Shown here in pieces: positions 43,560 to 54,103 of a stretch of DNA of 64,000 bases (position 1 is its first letter; every line of letters begins with the position of its first letter). The notes beneath the pieces were generated by a model. That model had not been told where the DNA came from, did no database searches, and saw nothing but the letters and a program-made list of their open reading frames with translations. The stretch spans positions 8,821,122-8,885,121 of the forward strand of contig NC_087377.1 of assembly GCF_963675165.1 (NCBI RefSeq), in the 5' to 3' direction. The position numbers and the translations under genes are program-made. This DNA comes from Halichondria panicea. Lineage: Eukaryota; Porifera; Demospongiae; Suberitida; Halichondriidae.

Positions 43560-44530
43560 TACACTAGCATATAATTGTCATGATTTATTATCCTCGAGAC
43601 AGAACCGTAAAATTAGTCATTAGATTTGAGGCATGCAGGATGGCTATTTAGCTGCAAAATTCAGCCACCTCGCTATTGCGGCCAAACTGCACTGTCCCAA
43701 AGGTAACCAGATTAACAAAAGTCAAGAAAATTTAGCGATAGATGTGTCGAATTTTACCAAAGCTTCTAAGCAGCGAAGGCATGTCATTGATTAGCCTCCT
43801 TTACTGGCCTCCCCAAGAGAAGGCCTGCTACTGACTGCTTGCGCATGCGCAAAATTATTAGATATTTTTTCCCGTGAAATGTCCTATAATAACAGAAAAT
43901 ATCCTGACAAAGTGTATTGAAAGTCATACACAGAGCTATTATAGCTAGCTAGCTATCACAGCTGTAGGTTTCTTGTAGCACGGAGTGAAAGCTGACAATA
44001 GCCTAATGACAGGCCATGCCCATCTAATACTAACTTTGGTGAAAGTCTACTATACTATGCTCTTGTCAGCTTTCACTCCGTTCAGACGATTGTCCTTCAC
44101 ACTGTTGCTAGCTTTGAGGTATTTTGTTAGCATAGCAGGCTAGGAGTAGCTGTCAGAATACTATCAGATATGGGCTAGAAACCTTCAATCGAACTTTCTA
44201 TCTACTTCCTTCAATCCACTTCCGTTTGTTGTGATGTCACTGTTTTACTGACCATAAACGCAGTTATCCGGATCCGGCAAATGGTTAGCGCATGCGCAAG
44301 CAGTCGATACCAGGCCCACTTCCCTGATAAAATGCGGCCTGGCCCAAGCCGCCAAATTAAAGAACGCCAATTCGGTTTAATGCTGTTATTAAGGCGTCAT
44401 AGATATTTTGACTCAGATTTATCAATAAGTCATCAGTATATATATAGTGGTGAGTATACATGTGTCCTACAAATAAACGTTTAATTAGAGCACTGAAGTG
44501 CAAACCCTCGGCGTTAATTTGGGGTTCAAT
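43560..44530. other. Intergenic stretch with a palindrome
   Basis: ACGGAGTGAAAGCTGACA at about 43980 is mirrored by TGTCAGCTTTCACTCCGT at about 44064-44081. Otherwise no domain or exon recognised. Confidence 0.5.
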
Positions 44531-44540
44531 GAAGTCTATA

Positions 44541-44740
44541 CCGTATAGCGGGTAAGTTTCGTGGAGTAAAAATTCGTTCAACTCGAGAAATGGTAGTTTT
44601 CGTGAGTAAAAATTTCGTTTAGTCTCGTGGCTGCACGGCATTTCTACGTTCAGATAAGCCACGCCTACGATAACATTTCGTGGAGGTCAGCCTGCCCACG
44701 AAAATAACGAATATTTTACCCTACGAAAATTACCCGCGTT
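44541..44740. mobile_element. CCGTATAGCGGGTA MITE with eroded right end
   Basis: TA then CCGTATAGCGGGTAAGTTTC at the left and CGAAAATTACCCGCGTTAAA at the right. 44740-45240 has no gene, only the GCCGCGG repeat at 44936. Confidence 0.7.
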
Positions 44741-44935
44741 AAAGCCTCGTATACATCTATAGGCCAACGTGCAGGTTCAAGCTTCTTAGCTTCTTAGCTT
44801 TTACTCACTTTTATTTGACAACGAAACTTTACTGCCAAATTTAAAACTACTACCTATGAGGCTATATTCATGGTACAAACCCAGTGCTATCGCCTCCAAG
44901 TGAGCAGACTCAAATACACAGAACGACAGACAGAC

Positions 44936-44985
44936 TGACCGACTACTATAACCCGAGTCGCCGCGGCATGGCCTCAGGTTAACGG
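44936..44985. repeat. GACTACTATAACCCG...GCCGCGG repeat, single copy
   Basis: GACTACTATAACCCGAGTCG followed by CCGCGGCATGG and GGTTAACG. The same order of phrases occurs twice at 63866-63945. Confidence 0.6.
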
Positions 44986-45248
44986 TATCTTGAACAATGG
45001 CCCTATGTCTATCATCTAGTATGTCAGGAGTGAATAATCCACTGGATTCCAGTTCAAAGGTCGTGCACATGCACAATGAAAATAGTAATGCTAGTGAAGT
45101 CTGATTACCAAACATGCATGATTACTTGCATACAGTTTGTTTAATGTGTATAATGATGTTTGCATTCTTAAACGTATACAGTTTTGACTATAGATGGTAT
45201 ATAATACTAACGATCAATCGCAAGTGGCAATATATTGTTATCACTTAA

Positions 45249-46695
45249 CCCTTCACCTGCTATTGACTCAATATAGCGAGTCATAAACACGTGCCCTGCA
45301 CTGTGTCCATCAGAAACCTTAAAAGTTCAGAGCCAACCCTTAAAAAGCTGCTATTTCGCCCATGTTCGAGTATCTCACCAATGATCAAATTCCTCGCTAT
45401 ACAGAATCAGATGTCAGCGGACCAGCATAACAAGTCACCACAGCACCATTCAGTGACTGATCAACTGGCATTGCCGCGCAACACAAGAGTAGACATCCTT
45501 GTGGGTTGATTCAGAGCACTGATATATTAATGATAAATGCTTCACACATCTGAGTTGGTAGAGTGAGTAACAGTAGCAGTGCCAGAGCACCAATCACCCA
45601 ACGAGTCAGATCGCCAGTGCTGTCATGAGAACAGGTGAGGCTAGCTGACGGTAGTGTCTGGACATACTTGTAAGGCCCCATCAGTACAGTCTCACAGTAC
45701 CACCATCCACTGCTATACTGCATGCATATGACTTCTAAACTCTGCTCACAGCACCTGCAGATTATTTCAGTAAACATGCAGCTGTGTCATATGAATCTTT
45801 TAACTTGCGTGAATATGATTTTAGTGAACAGACCACAAAACCACAAACACTAGAGAGTCATTGAGTATGACAACTGTTCTGCAAACTGGTTTCCATACAC
45901 CTTGTACTGCAACCACAATGTTGTGATTAATTATCTGTCTGTGTTATTTTAGTCCACCCACACATCACAAAATTAAAGGTCAAAGGATATCTCAAAGTGG
46001 ATGTACATGCTGTATACTACGTACTGCACAGCATTTATCACTCCTGCTTCCGAAAAATCCAATCTCGAGCAACTCCTTGTTCAATTTTGGTTTACTATGC
46101 AGCGGTATATAGTTGTACCCAAATAAAAAGTAAATATATACATGCAGGATCGACCACAGTTAGCTCACATTATTTTGGCAAAATGAAGCAAGCAGCTGAG
46201 CTACCATCGCAACAGAGTGTGGTTACGCCTCGAGGCATAATAATGTTATATGATTGCAAATAACCACTCGTGTGTGATGATCAGCACAATTAACTTAGTA
46301 TAGTCTGGGGGCCAGACCTTTTCTCAGAGGGGGGAGGGGGAAGAGAGAAAGAGTAATCCTAGCTCTCTAGATTTTGCCTCCGAGCTGTATTAGGTCTGGC
46401 CCCCAGACTACAGCACAACTATTATAGTCAGCTCCACTCCCTCAACTCACTATGTAGATTTACACGTATAGCATAACGACATCGGTAACAGACAGAGGTA
46501 AGCACCGGGGTGGGGAAACCTGGATGAAGTTTAGTGAAATTGACCAGCGAACATTACAAATAAAATGTGGTGTACTCAACGGTTAAAGCTGATTACATCA
46601 TAGATACTAGAGGAGGAGGATTGGAAACGAGGTCACGTGCGCTATCAATCCTACACAATAGCTCTGGCTAATCTGCGCTATGGTGACAAGAGGGT
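45249..46695. mobile_element. Candidate ACCCT-ended element with TA flanks
   Basis: TTAACCCTTCACCTGCTATT on the left and GACAAGAGGGTTA on the right suggest loosely matched ends ACCCT...AGGGT flanked by TA, like the better example at 59701-61129. Inside lie a palindrome (46301-46410) and a CATAGATACTAGAGG...GGATTGGAAACG segment (46607) that resembles the left end of the CATAGAT family. No gene recognised. Confidence 0.3.
46301..46410. mobile_element. TAGTCTGGGGGCCAGACC palindromic element, 110 bp
   Basis: TAGTCTGGGGGCCAGACC and GGTCTGGCCCCCAGACTA are exact inverted ends. CAGCACAAC directly follows on the right; CAGCACAAT lies 10 bases before the left end, so a 9-bp duplication is possible only if ten extra bases were added. 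Probably in the TAG...CTA group. Confidence 0.6.
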
Positions 46696-46719
46696 TAAAT
46701 GAGTGGCAACGAAGGCATG

Positions 46720-47400
46720 TTTGAAGCTATTCTTCAACTACCAAGGTAAGCTAAGAGCATCACAGCATGCATCAATCACTGTTTATGATATCCTGGAGAC
46801 TAAAGCGTTACAAACCTTTTGTAAGCACACAAAGTAGGCTTTTTATATAATTATTCAGAACACTGCAGGAGGTAACTCACTTACAGTACTATTATAGAAC
46901 TTTAGAACTGTACAACTAACATTTTGCTGTATTGCTTCAGCTAGTTTTTATAATGTACATGCCTATCTTTGATCAATATAATTATCGGCGGAAAGCGGCA
47001 TATGAAAAGTGCTTAGACTGGTCAAAGTTAAATGTTGCATTTTATCAATTCTGCCTCGCAGGCAATGCAAAAAGGAACGCGGTCTGCAGAATTTGTTTAA
47101 GACACGACCACTAGACAGCTGACTGCAATGAAGTAGACAAAAACTACCAGAGGCCAGGGTATCCCACACCCGATATGGGATTCAGCAGACCGGTAAATTC
47201 AGGGGTGGAGATTTGCAGGCCGCTCTACAATGCAATGGGCGAATCCAAGTGTAAGTATAAAGAATGCAGATTCGCGCATTTATGCAAATTCTGCAAAAAG
47301 CCCCATCCAGCCTCGAAGTGCCAGGATCGTCTAGAGAGACAAACAAGCAAAAAAACTGAGAACTCAACGAACTATACTACTATACATTTCTATTGTGTGC
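46720..47400 (+). pseudogene. DIRS-type retroelement gag-like region
   Basis: The plus frames read YQFCLAGNAKRNAVCRIC...H with Cys/His spacing, then CKYKECRFAHLCKFCKKPH and PASKCQ, resembling the Cys-rich gag end of DIRS elements. An in-frame TAG splits it at 47112. 47400-47980 has no clear homology and may be an insert. Confidence 0.6.
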
Positions 47401-47989
47401 TTAGTCATTAATAATTATGCTATATATTTAATTATTACTCATATATATCAGTTTCAATCTTTTTATGCTTATCAGCTTGCTCATGTGCCGCCTGCTTGCG
47501 CATGCATGTGCTTGTCATCCAGACGGGGTAAACAGGTCAATAAGCATTTGTATTGTGTGCATGCAATGCCACATTTTAGCAGCATGCATGCATAGCGCAT
47601 GCAGGCAGTCTGTATCCAACAAGGTGGCTCTAAATCAGTTGTTCAGTTTATTTTTTTCTACCCTTGCGGCATGACCTTGAGAGCATTCAGTAGTGATACT
47701 GTTTGTTCTCACAGTTCCTGACAATGGCTTTCTTTATTTTGCTTGCTGCAGGCTATCAATACGCTGATTTTATATTAGTTGCCCTGGAGCAATTCAGCCA
47801 GTCTGAGCATACTGTTGTGACATCGGCTGAGTCGAATTGTCACACCGCTAAATGCCAAGGCCTGGGAAGCCTGTTTGCTGAACCATCCAGATAGGTTGAA
47901 TTGTTTGCTTATTATTCCAGCAATGGTGTGTTCGATGCGGTTTTCGTTTGCTACAATCGAGAGTCTAAGGTAGTCTCGGTAAGATCCAA

Positions 47990-48918
47990 CATGATCTCAG
48001 CTGCTGCACACCCCTCAATTTAGCGGATTATATTGCAAAAGAGTTTGTTAAGGGCCGTACTGTTCCTTGGCACTCATTACCGGCTCAAGTCAGTCGATTT
48101 GGAGTAATTCCGAAAAAGCATCAGCCAGGCGAATGGCAGTTGGTTGTTGATCTCTCAGCACCAGAGGGCTAAATGACGGTATTCAAAAACAACTTTGCTC
48201 ACGGGGTATCTACACGGCTGTAGGGGTTTATCCAAGCCTCATAAATGACGGTATTCAAAAACAACTTGCTCACGGGGTATCTACACGGCTGTAGGGGTTT
48301 GTTTATCCAAGCCTCATCACCTAAACAAGGCAGTTCGATCCGATTTAGCTTGGTGGTTAGCATTTATGGAGAAATGGAATGGCATCACCCTGTCTCTACC
48401 TGATGCACAACAATTCTGTCGGCGATTGTTACGTCGGATGCTTCAGGTTCCTGGGGCTGTGGTGCATATACCAGGCATCACTGGTTTCAGATCCCATGGG
48501 CTCTATCTATATGAAAGTTATGCCGCTGAAAATATCGCAACCAAAGAAATGCTCCCCATCATCATTGCAGCAGCTTTGTGGGGTAGTTGTTGGCAATAAT
48601 TATGGCAGTAGTTGCAGCACTTTCAAAACGGTTTTGCAGGGACAGACAGATGATGCATTTGCTCCGTTGTTTGCATTTTTCGAAACTTACTACAGGTTCA
48701 ATCTTATTTCTGAACATATTTGTGGTATTGATAATTTAACTGATGATCTGTCATGTGATAATCTCTCTGCTTTCTTACAGAAGTCCAACCTCTCGGCAAC
48801 AGCGGTATCAGCAATACCTTTCGAGCTGTTAGAAATGTTGATGGGCTCCAGGCCAGATTGGATATCACAACATTGGATCGAGGCGGATGTTCAACGCTAC
48901 TTTGAACAAGGTTTAGCT
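47990..48918 (+). pseudogene. DIRS-type RT and RNase H remnant
   Basis: VSRFGVIPKKHQPGEWQLVV then DLSAPEG is the N-terminal RT motif of DIRS elements. A 72-bp tandem duplication follows (48171-48312). The palm motifs are deleted. From 48330 the frames give SDLAWWLAFMEKWNG, ATKEMLPIIIAAALWG and then LSCDNLSAFLQK and FEQGLA, the RNase H end and the linker to the tyrosine recombinase. The linker is cut at codon GLA by the insertions at 48919 and 50141 and continues at 53595 with the recombinase. Confidence 0.75.
48171..48312. repeat. 72-bp tandem duplication in the DIRS RT
   Basis: AAATGACGGTATTCAAAAAC starts copies at 48171 and 48243, both running to AAGCCTCAT. The second copy has small length changes. 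Confidence 0.85.
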
Positions 48919-49149
48919 TAGTCTCGCGAGCAGCCGTCAAAGGGGGAAGGACGTCTGGTCGAAGTGGCCGGTTTTCCATGGGCCAATGTTGTCGCACCAA
49001 TCGGATTGCCAGAATACTAATAATTAAACATTGTGGGCGGGGTTGCAATGTGCTCTGACGTACCGTAAAAAAGGAAACACTTTATCATTATTGTTGCCAT
49101 GCATAGATGGAAGTATCTATTATAAACTGCTGCAATTCGTGTCGCTACT

Positions 49150-49425
49150 ATAAAGCTAGGATATAAGGAGCTGAAACCCAGTCAAGAGCTAGCTGTAAAA
49201 AGCTTAGTAGATGGTAGAGACGTGTTTGTCAGCTTACCTACTGGTAGTGGGAAATCTCTAGTGTCCTACCTGGAGTAATCGATGAGATCAGAAAATCACC
49301 TGGCTCTTCATTAGTCATTGTAGTGAGCCCTCTTGTGGCACTGATGAAAGATCAAGTGAAAGCCATGACTGACAGAGGTACTAGTGCAGTTTATGTGGGA
49401 TCCCCTACAATGTTTTCTGACGACG
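49150..49425 (+). pseudogene. RecQ-family helicase N-terminal fragment inside element X
   Basis: Plus-strand reading gives GYKELKPSQELAVKSLVDGR, then DVFVSLPTGSGKS (Walker A), and after a stop and frame change SSLVIVVSPLVALMKDQV and KAMTDRGTSAVYVG (motif Ia block). The order and spacing match the N-terminal lobe of RecQ helicases. The sequence clearly differs from the fragment at 10676-11040, so two separate RecQ pieces are carried by two members of the same element family. DEAH and C-terminal motifs are missing. Confidence 0.75.
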
Positions 49426-49527
49426 TTTGACGTTTTATGACAATTTTTATAATGATATTCATACATAATCACAAACATTCCTGAGCCCATGGAAAACCGG
49501 CCACTTCGACCAGACGTCCTTCCCCCT

Positions 49528-50101
49528 TAGACTCGCCAGCCAGCCCTTCCTCAGGGTAAGGACTGGTGGATTGCCTATCTGAGAGTTGTGCCGTTACCTG
49601 AATCTGGTAATGACCAATCAGAGTGCAGTATCAATGTCATGTGACATTCTTACGCCCACAGTATTGCTTAGTTAATTCTTTGTGGTAGAATGCATGATAA
49701 TAACAAAATAATGGATGAGCAAGACTGTGCTAGTGCAAGATTAAGCGACCAAGCAGAGCTTATCAATCAAGCTGCAATTGAGACAAATCCTCCAGTGACT
49801 TTAGTATGTAAATGAATTGCACCACTTGTCTTACATTGGAGAAAATCTTTCCAGTCTGGGGATGGAAAGGGCTTGACAGTAGCCTTCTACCACCAGTCTC
49901 AATGTTTCTCTGCCACAAACTAAGCAAGGGGAGCTTATTTGTAATTGTGTAGCTATTTGCAACCCACGCATATCAGACATTACAAACCACATGATGATGT
50001 CATACATGATGTCATGCAACTCATTAAAATTCCACCGGCACAACTCTCAGATAGCAATCCACCAGTCCCTTACCCCGAGGAAGGGCTGGCTGGCGAGTCT
50101 A
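49528..50101. mobile_element. TAG...CTA foldback element Y, 574 bp, nested in X
   Basis: Ends TAGACTCGCCAGCCAGCCC and GGGCTGGCTGGCGAGTCTA. Exact 9-bp duplication CTTCCCCCT (49519-49527, 50102-50110). The target lies in X's right arm, which reads continuously when Y is removed. Arms extend through GCAATCCACCAGTC. A stretch around 49700-49815 could encode DEQDCASARLSDQAELINQA, unrecognised. Confidence 0.9.
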
Positions 50102-50157
50102 CTTCCCCCTTTGACAGCTGCTCGCAAGACTAGGTTTAGCCATAGATAGTAAAGGAA

Positions 50158-51189
50158 AGGGTTGTTATAAAACAGGGAATGAGAAATGAGGAAATGAGGA
50201 AATGAGGAAATAAGAAATAGGAAATGAGGAAATGAAGAAATAAGAAATAGAAATGAGCTGTTAGGCAGAGCATATCTATGGGCAGAGCAAGTCTGAAGAC
50301 GAAGCTAACATCTACTGAGCTACAGGTACGTACCTCCTGGTGACAAGTCTCCTGGTGCTCTGCCACCATACAGAACTTATGTTCCTCTGGTACACGGTGT
50401 GACACTCCCTACCTCTATCTACTTGTGTGCCATGTACGACTGGCATGGTTCAGACATCAGATCTACCTACGTAACGGTACTTACATGTACTGTCCTACAG
50501 TCCCACAGTCTCAAACATTTACCTATGCGTGGCTATACTGGCAATACATTCACTGATTTCACAATCCGGTGGGCAAGTGATAGTCAATGGACTGGACTCA
50601 ATGTCAACATCTACATATAAGTAACAGCAAAGAAACCTCCAAAACTGTTTGTCAAACCAAGCAAATTCTAATGATCTGCCAGTCCTGTCGTAAAGCTGCA
50701 GGAAGTAATGACATTAGTACACTGTACTGGTATCATATCCAATCTCGCTACAGGGTGAAGAAAGCAATTCCCATTACCATTCTCACAAGCAATGCCTAGT
50801 GAAAGCTGATGCTACCTTTAAGGAAGAAAGCTCACTGTGCCATCTGAATCGATGGTAAAATTTAATTCTTACAATGTGTCCGACAACCTGTACTGTGTGG
50901 AGGTGCCACTATAATTATATATTTGATAACTAAATACTTAGTCACCTACTAGCTTCTTGGCTGATATCAGTCATTACTTTTGTGCAATTATTATTATAAT
51001 AATGTCATAATTATTGTGATGAAAATTAATGCCATGGTGATGATCGTAACCATGCATAAATATAATAATTATTATTATTATTCTATTTCTTATTTCTTCA
51101 TTTCCTCATTTCCTATTTCTTATATCCTCATTTCCTCATTTCTTATTTCTCATTTCCTCATTTCTCATTCCCTGTTTTATAACAACTCT
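50158..51189. mobile_element. Element Z1, 1.03 kb, purine-rich GAAATGAG arms
   Basis: Arms: GTTGTTATAAAACAGGGAATG followed by repeated GAAATGAGGAAATGAGG on the left, and the mirrored CATTTCCTCATTTC and ATTCCCTGTTTTATAACAAC on the right. AAAGGAA flanks both sides (50151-50157, 51190-51196). The interior 50390-50800 holds open frames (THSVY-free; GVTLPTSIYLCAMYDWHGSD, FTDFTIRWASDSQWTGLN) that look like exon pieces of an unrecognised protein. Confidence 0.75.
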
Positions 51190-51251
51190 AAAGGAAAGGG
51201 ATTGGAAACACATCACGTGCACCAATGTTTTCAACAGAGCTTGTGTGTCAC

Positions 51252-51309
51252 TAGCCTCGATTCAAGGCCGATTAAAATACGTATTTTAATCGGCCTGGAA
51301 TCGAGGCTA
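51252..51309. mobile_element. TAG...CTA foldback element, 58 bp, 9-bp TSD
   Basis: Two 29-base arms (TAGCCTCGATTCAAGGCCG and its mirror) meet at TACGTA. Exact TSD GTGTGTCAC at 51243-51251 and 51310-51318. Almost identical to the 60-bp element at 10543. 51320-51860 holds no gene. Confidence 0.95.
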
Positions 51310-51862
51310 GTGTGTCACCATCCTACTTACGATTTTTAATGTTATTCATTGCTAGTCAAAAGGTCATTTGCTGTTTTTAAAGCTATATTTTGGGGCCTCA
51401 AGATCATTCTTTCAGCGTTCAAGCCAATCAAGTGAGCTATTTGGGTACATAAAAACATAAGCTTTCCAATGGTAGTGGTACCATAAAGTTTGGATGTATA
51501 TTGTACCCAAAAAAGTGTTTTTCTACCTTGAAAGTTAGGGTGAGTTGTTTGCAGGCGCTTTATTACTCAATAGGAGGTAACAAGGATTGATTGCACGAAA
51601 GAATCTTTTTCTGGCATGATTGAGCTATAAGGTGGTATGTGATATAAGAGGCATGTTACATGGATTAGTGAGTTATACTTGGTTTTAATCAAAATTATTC
51701 TCGTTGTAGTGACAATTTTGTGGGCACCTTTTCTCAATAATGCTTTGGCAGATTTTTTTTATTTTATTCGTATGTTGTAGTACTCATGCTAGTAAATGAG
51801 GTGCAAATGATTTTTTGGAGTGATCAAGACACCCACTATTGATTTACAACAACTTTTACGTA

Positions 51863-52579
51863 CAGTGCATCCAGTCTAAAGAGTAGAATACCAAAAATGT
51901 GTGAGTAGTTGTACTTAAATGTAAATATGTTATGATTGGAACATTTCTAAGAAAATCTGCTGATATCATTGTGTAGGCGAATGAATAAGCTACAACATAT
52001 CCAAAATTGTTTCCATGACAACGTAAGGTGGTGGGTTTGTGGTGATTAATAAAACAGTACCCAATTGTTATAGTGGGTAATCGGTTAGGGAGAGAAAAGG
52101 CCAACGGTTTCCGGCTAAGGTTTGGAACTTTGTCACAACATCTATAGATAGTTTGGCTATCTTATGAAAGATTCGATGTTACTTAAATACCTACACATCC
52201 TTCGCAGTGCTCAAAATTGCTAGTTTTTAGTGCCGTTTTGGTTAGGGAGAGATTTGAAGAAAATCTCACGGCTAAGGTCTAAAAATTACACGGAGTACTT
52301 GAATAAATTGTCTAACTTTTGATAAGAAAAATTTTTCCAAAATTTCTTTAGTTCCAGAGATAATTGATGTTACGTACATTTTTTTACGATCACCCCCATT
52401 ATCTCCTAAAATTATTTCCCACTACAACAACTTTTGGGGAAATATTTTTGAATCATGTTGTAGCTTATTCTTTTACCTATACAATGGTATCAGCACAATT
52501 TCTTAGAAATGTTCCAATCTTGAGCTACATCTAAGTACAACTACTCACCAATTTTCTACTCTCTAGACTGGATGCACTG
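51863..52579. mobile_element. Family A MITE, copy 2 (intact), 717 bp, TA flanks
   Basis: Ends CAGTGCATCCAGTCTAAAG and CTAGACTGGATGCACTG, with TA at 51861-51862 and 52580-52581. The core (52085-52440) matches 5520-5870 in reverse orientation, including AACTATCTATAGATGTTGTG. This copy shows the pre-insertion structure of the one at 4607-6058. Confidence 0.9.
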
Positions 52580-52969
52580 TACATGTTTTTTAATGTGATT
52601 TATATAATTGTCTTTTTAGGATGTGAAGCAAAAAGCTCGTAAGAAAAAATTCAAGCCATCCTCGATCTCAACCAGATCCTACCCTCTCTCAACAAAACAA
52701 AAGCATCTAGGAAGATATAAATTCAACCATAAGACACTTAGTAACCTCACCTGTCACCTCATCATTAAGTATACATAATTATATACATGTTTATTTTTGC
52801 TTGTGTGTATACACTGTAGTTTTGCAACCACTTACTTTAAACATTATATAATATAATTTATTGACATCCCTTAGAGTACAGTATTACACTTATGATTAGT
52901 GTCAAGACTCACAAAGGGAGTTTAGTAAGATAATAAATACATTGTTGTCGTGCTTATATTATGTATATA

Positions 52970-53346
52970 CCGTATATCTTCTAATTTATCGGACAGCAAA
53001 AAATAATTATTTTGGAAATTGTCCGGGTATAATTGGAACAGATTTTTATAGAGCATGCAAAGTGTCCGGAATAATTAGAACAAGCAAGCAGCTGCATGCG
53101 AGCTAGCTAAGTTTAATAGAACAAGGTACAACTGAATAGTTGCAATAGCTATCTAAAACTAGCTCTCAAAGCTATCTAACTGCAGCACTCTTAAGTCTAA
53201 TACTTGCCGTCTATGAATGAAACTCAACTTTTCAAGGGTATTGTCCGGATATTTAGAACAAATGTAATATTAAAGCACTGGATTGTCCGTTGTATTAGAA
53301 CAATGAAAATTGCCCAAAAGAGTCCGATAAATTAGAAGATATACGG
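52970..53346. mobile_element. Foldback family B copy, 377 bp, TA flanks
   Basis: CCGTATATCTTCTAATTTAT and ATAAATTAGAAGATATACGG are exact inverted ends with TA at 52968-52969 and 53347-53348. This is the best-preserved family B copy. Confidence 0.95.
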
Positions 53347-53594
53347 TAACTAAAATAGATCTAGCTTTTTTTTACTGATATGGATACCATCATGAAGCCC
53401 TTATCCTTTAACTACACTGTCCACAGTATGAGCTTAGACATGCTTAGGGCTCCAGCTTGAGATACTCTCATAATTATACCATGTGGCTTCGATTTATGCC
53501 GCAATGGAGGGCCTGTAATCAAGGCTACAATCCGTAAGTAGGAGTGTGACATATGACGTAATGCGTTTCCAATCCCTTTCCTTTACTATCTATG

Positions 53595-54103
53595 GTTTAG
53601 CTCGGTCCACCCAAAAAACTTACAAAAGTGGAATTAATAAGTTTTGTGAGTTTTGTGCTACGTTACGTTTTCCCCCTCAGTTTGTGTCGCTCCCTATTAC
53701 TCAATCTATACTTTGGTTATATGTAGCTCGCAGTGGTCTATCATATTCCACTATCAATTCGTACCTCTCGGCATTGCATCACCTGCATATCCTTCATAAC
53801 TTGCCCGAACTTCAGCAAGTGGCTTGGCAAAAATTCATGCTATAGTCAAGAGAGGCATTAGAAAAGAGAAAGCAATCTCTCACCCCCAAAAATTTAGGCT
53901 GCCTATTACCCCAGACATTTTGAGGCAGATAAAAGCACTATGATCTGTTGAACCAATACAACCAGATGCAGTCATGCTTTGCAGGGCTGCGAGCTGTTGG
54001 TGCTTTTTCGGTTTCTTCAGGTTAGGAGAAATTACTTGCTTGTCCGCCAATGCAGTCAATCTTCACAAGGACCTGCTCCTTGCTGATCTGGCAGTCGATA
54101 GCC
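53595..54103 (+). pseudogene. DIRS-type tyrosine recombinase, N-terminal and first catalytic part
   Basis: Begins with the linker GLA then RSTQKTYKSGINKFCEFC, a SAM-like DNA-binding domain (LSYSTINSYLSALHHLHIL), and then MLCRAASCWCFFGFFRLGE, whose RLGE holds the first catalytic Arg. A frameshift near 53835 and a TGA near 53942 disable it. It is cut at 54103 by a 1,080-bp element and continues at 55184. The recombinase would integrate the circular DIRS cDNA by strand exchange. Confidence 0.8.

Larger units (their letters stand above)
48919..50132. mobile_element. TAG...CTA foldback element X with RecQ cargo, 9-bp TSD
   Basis: Left end TAGTCTCGCGAGCAGCCGTC, right end GACAGCTGCTCGCAAGACTA. The long arms include GGACGTCTGGTCGAAGTGG and CCACTTCGACCAGACGTCC. 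TSD GGTTTAGCT at 48910-48918; the right-hand copy was later split by element Z. Element Y (49528-50101) sits in its right arm. Without Y it is 640 bp. Confidence 0.9.
50141..53594. mobile_element. CATAGAT-family element Z, 3.45 kb with nested insertions, 7-bp TSD
   Basis: Ends CATAGATAGTAAAGGAAAGG and CCTTTCCTTTACTATCTATG. The left arm resumes after the nested Z1 as ATTGGAAACACATCACGTG, matching the right arm's ACGTAATGCGTTTCCAAT. Exact duplication GTTTAGC (50134-50140, 53595-53601). Contains Z1, a 58-bp foldback, a family A MITE and a family B element. No transposase recognised. Same end style as 59720-60235. Confidence 0.85.

Noticed and set aside
44801-45115. 104-codon minus-strand frame.
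   Set aside because: No recognised motif, no splice support, and overlaps the GCCGCGG repeat; chance open frame is more likely.
45511-45777. 88-codon minus-strand frame with a hydrophobic segment (IGALALLLLLTLP).
   Set aside because: Could be a TM exon, but no in-phase neighbours, donor or acceptor were convincing.
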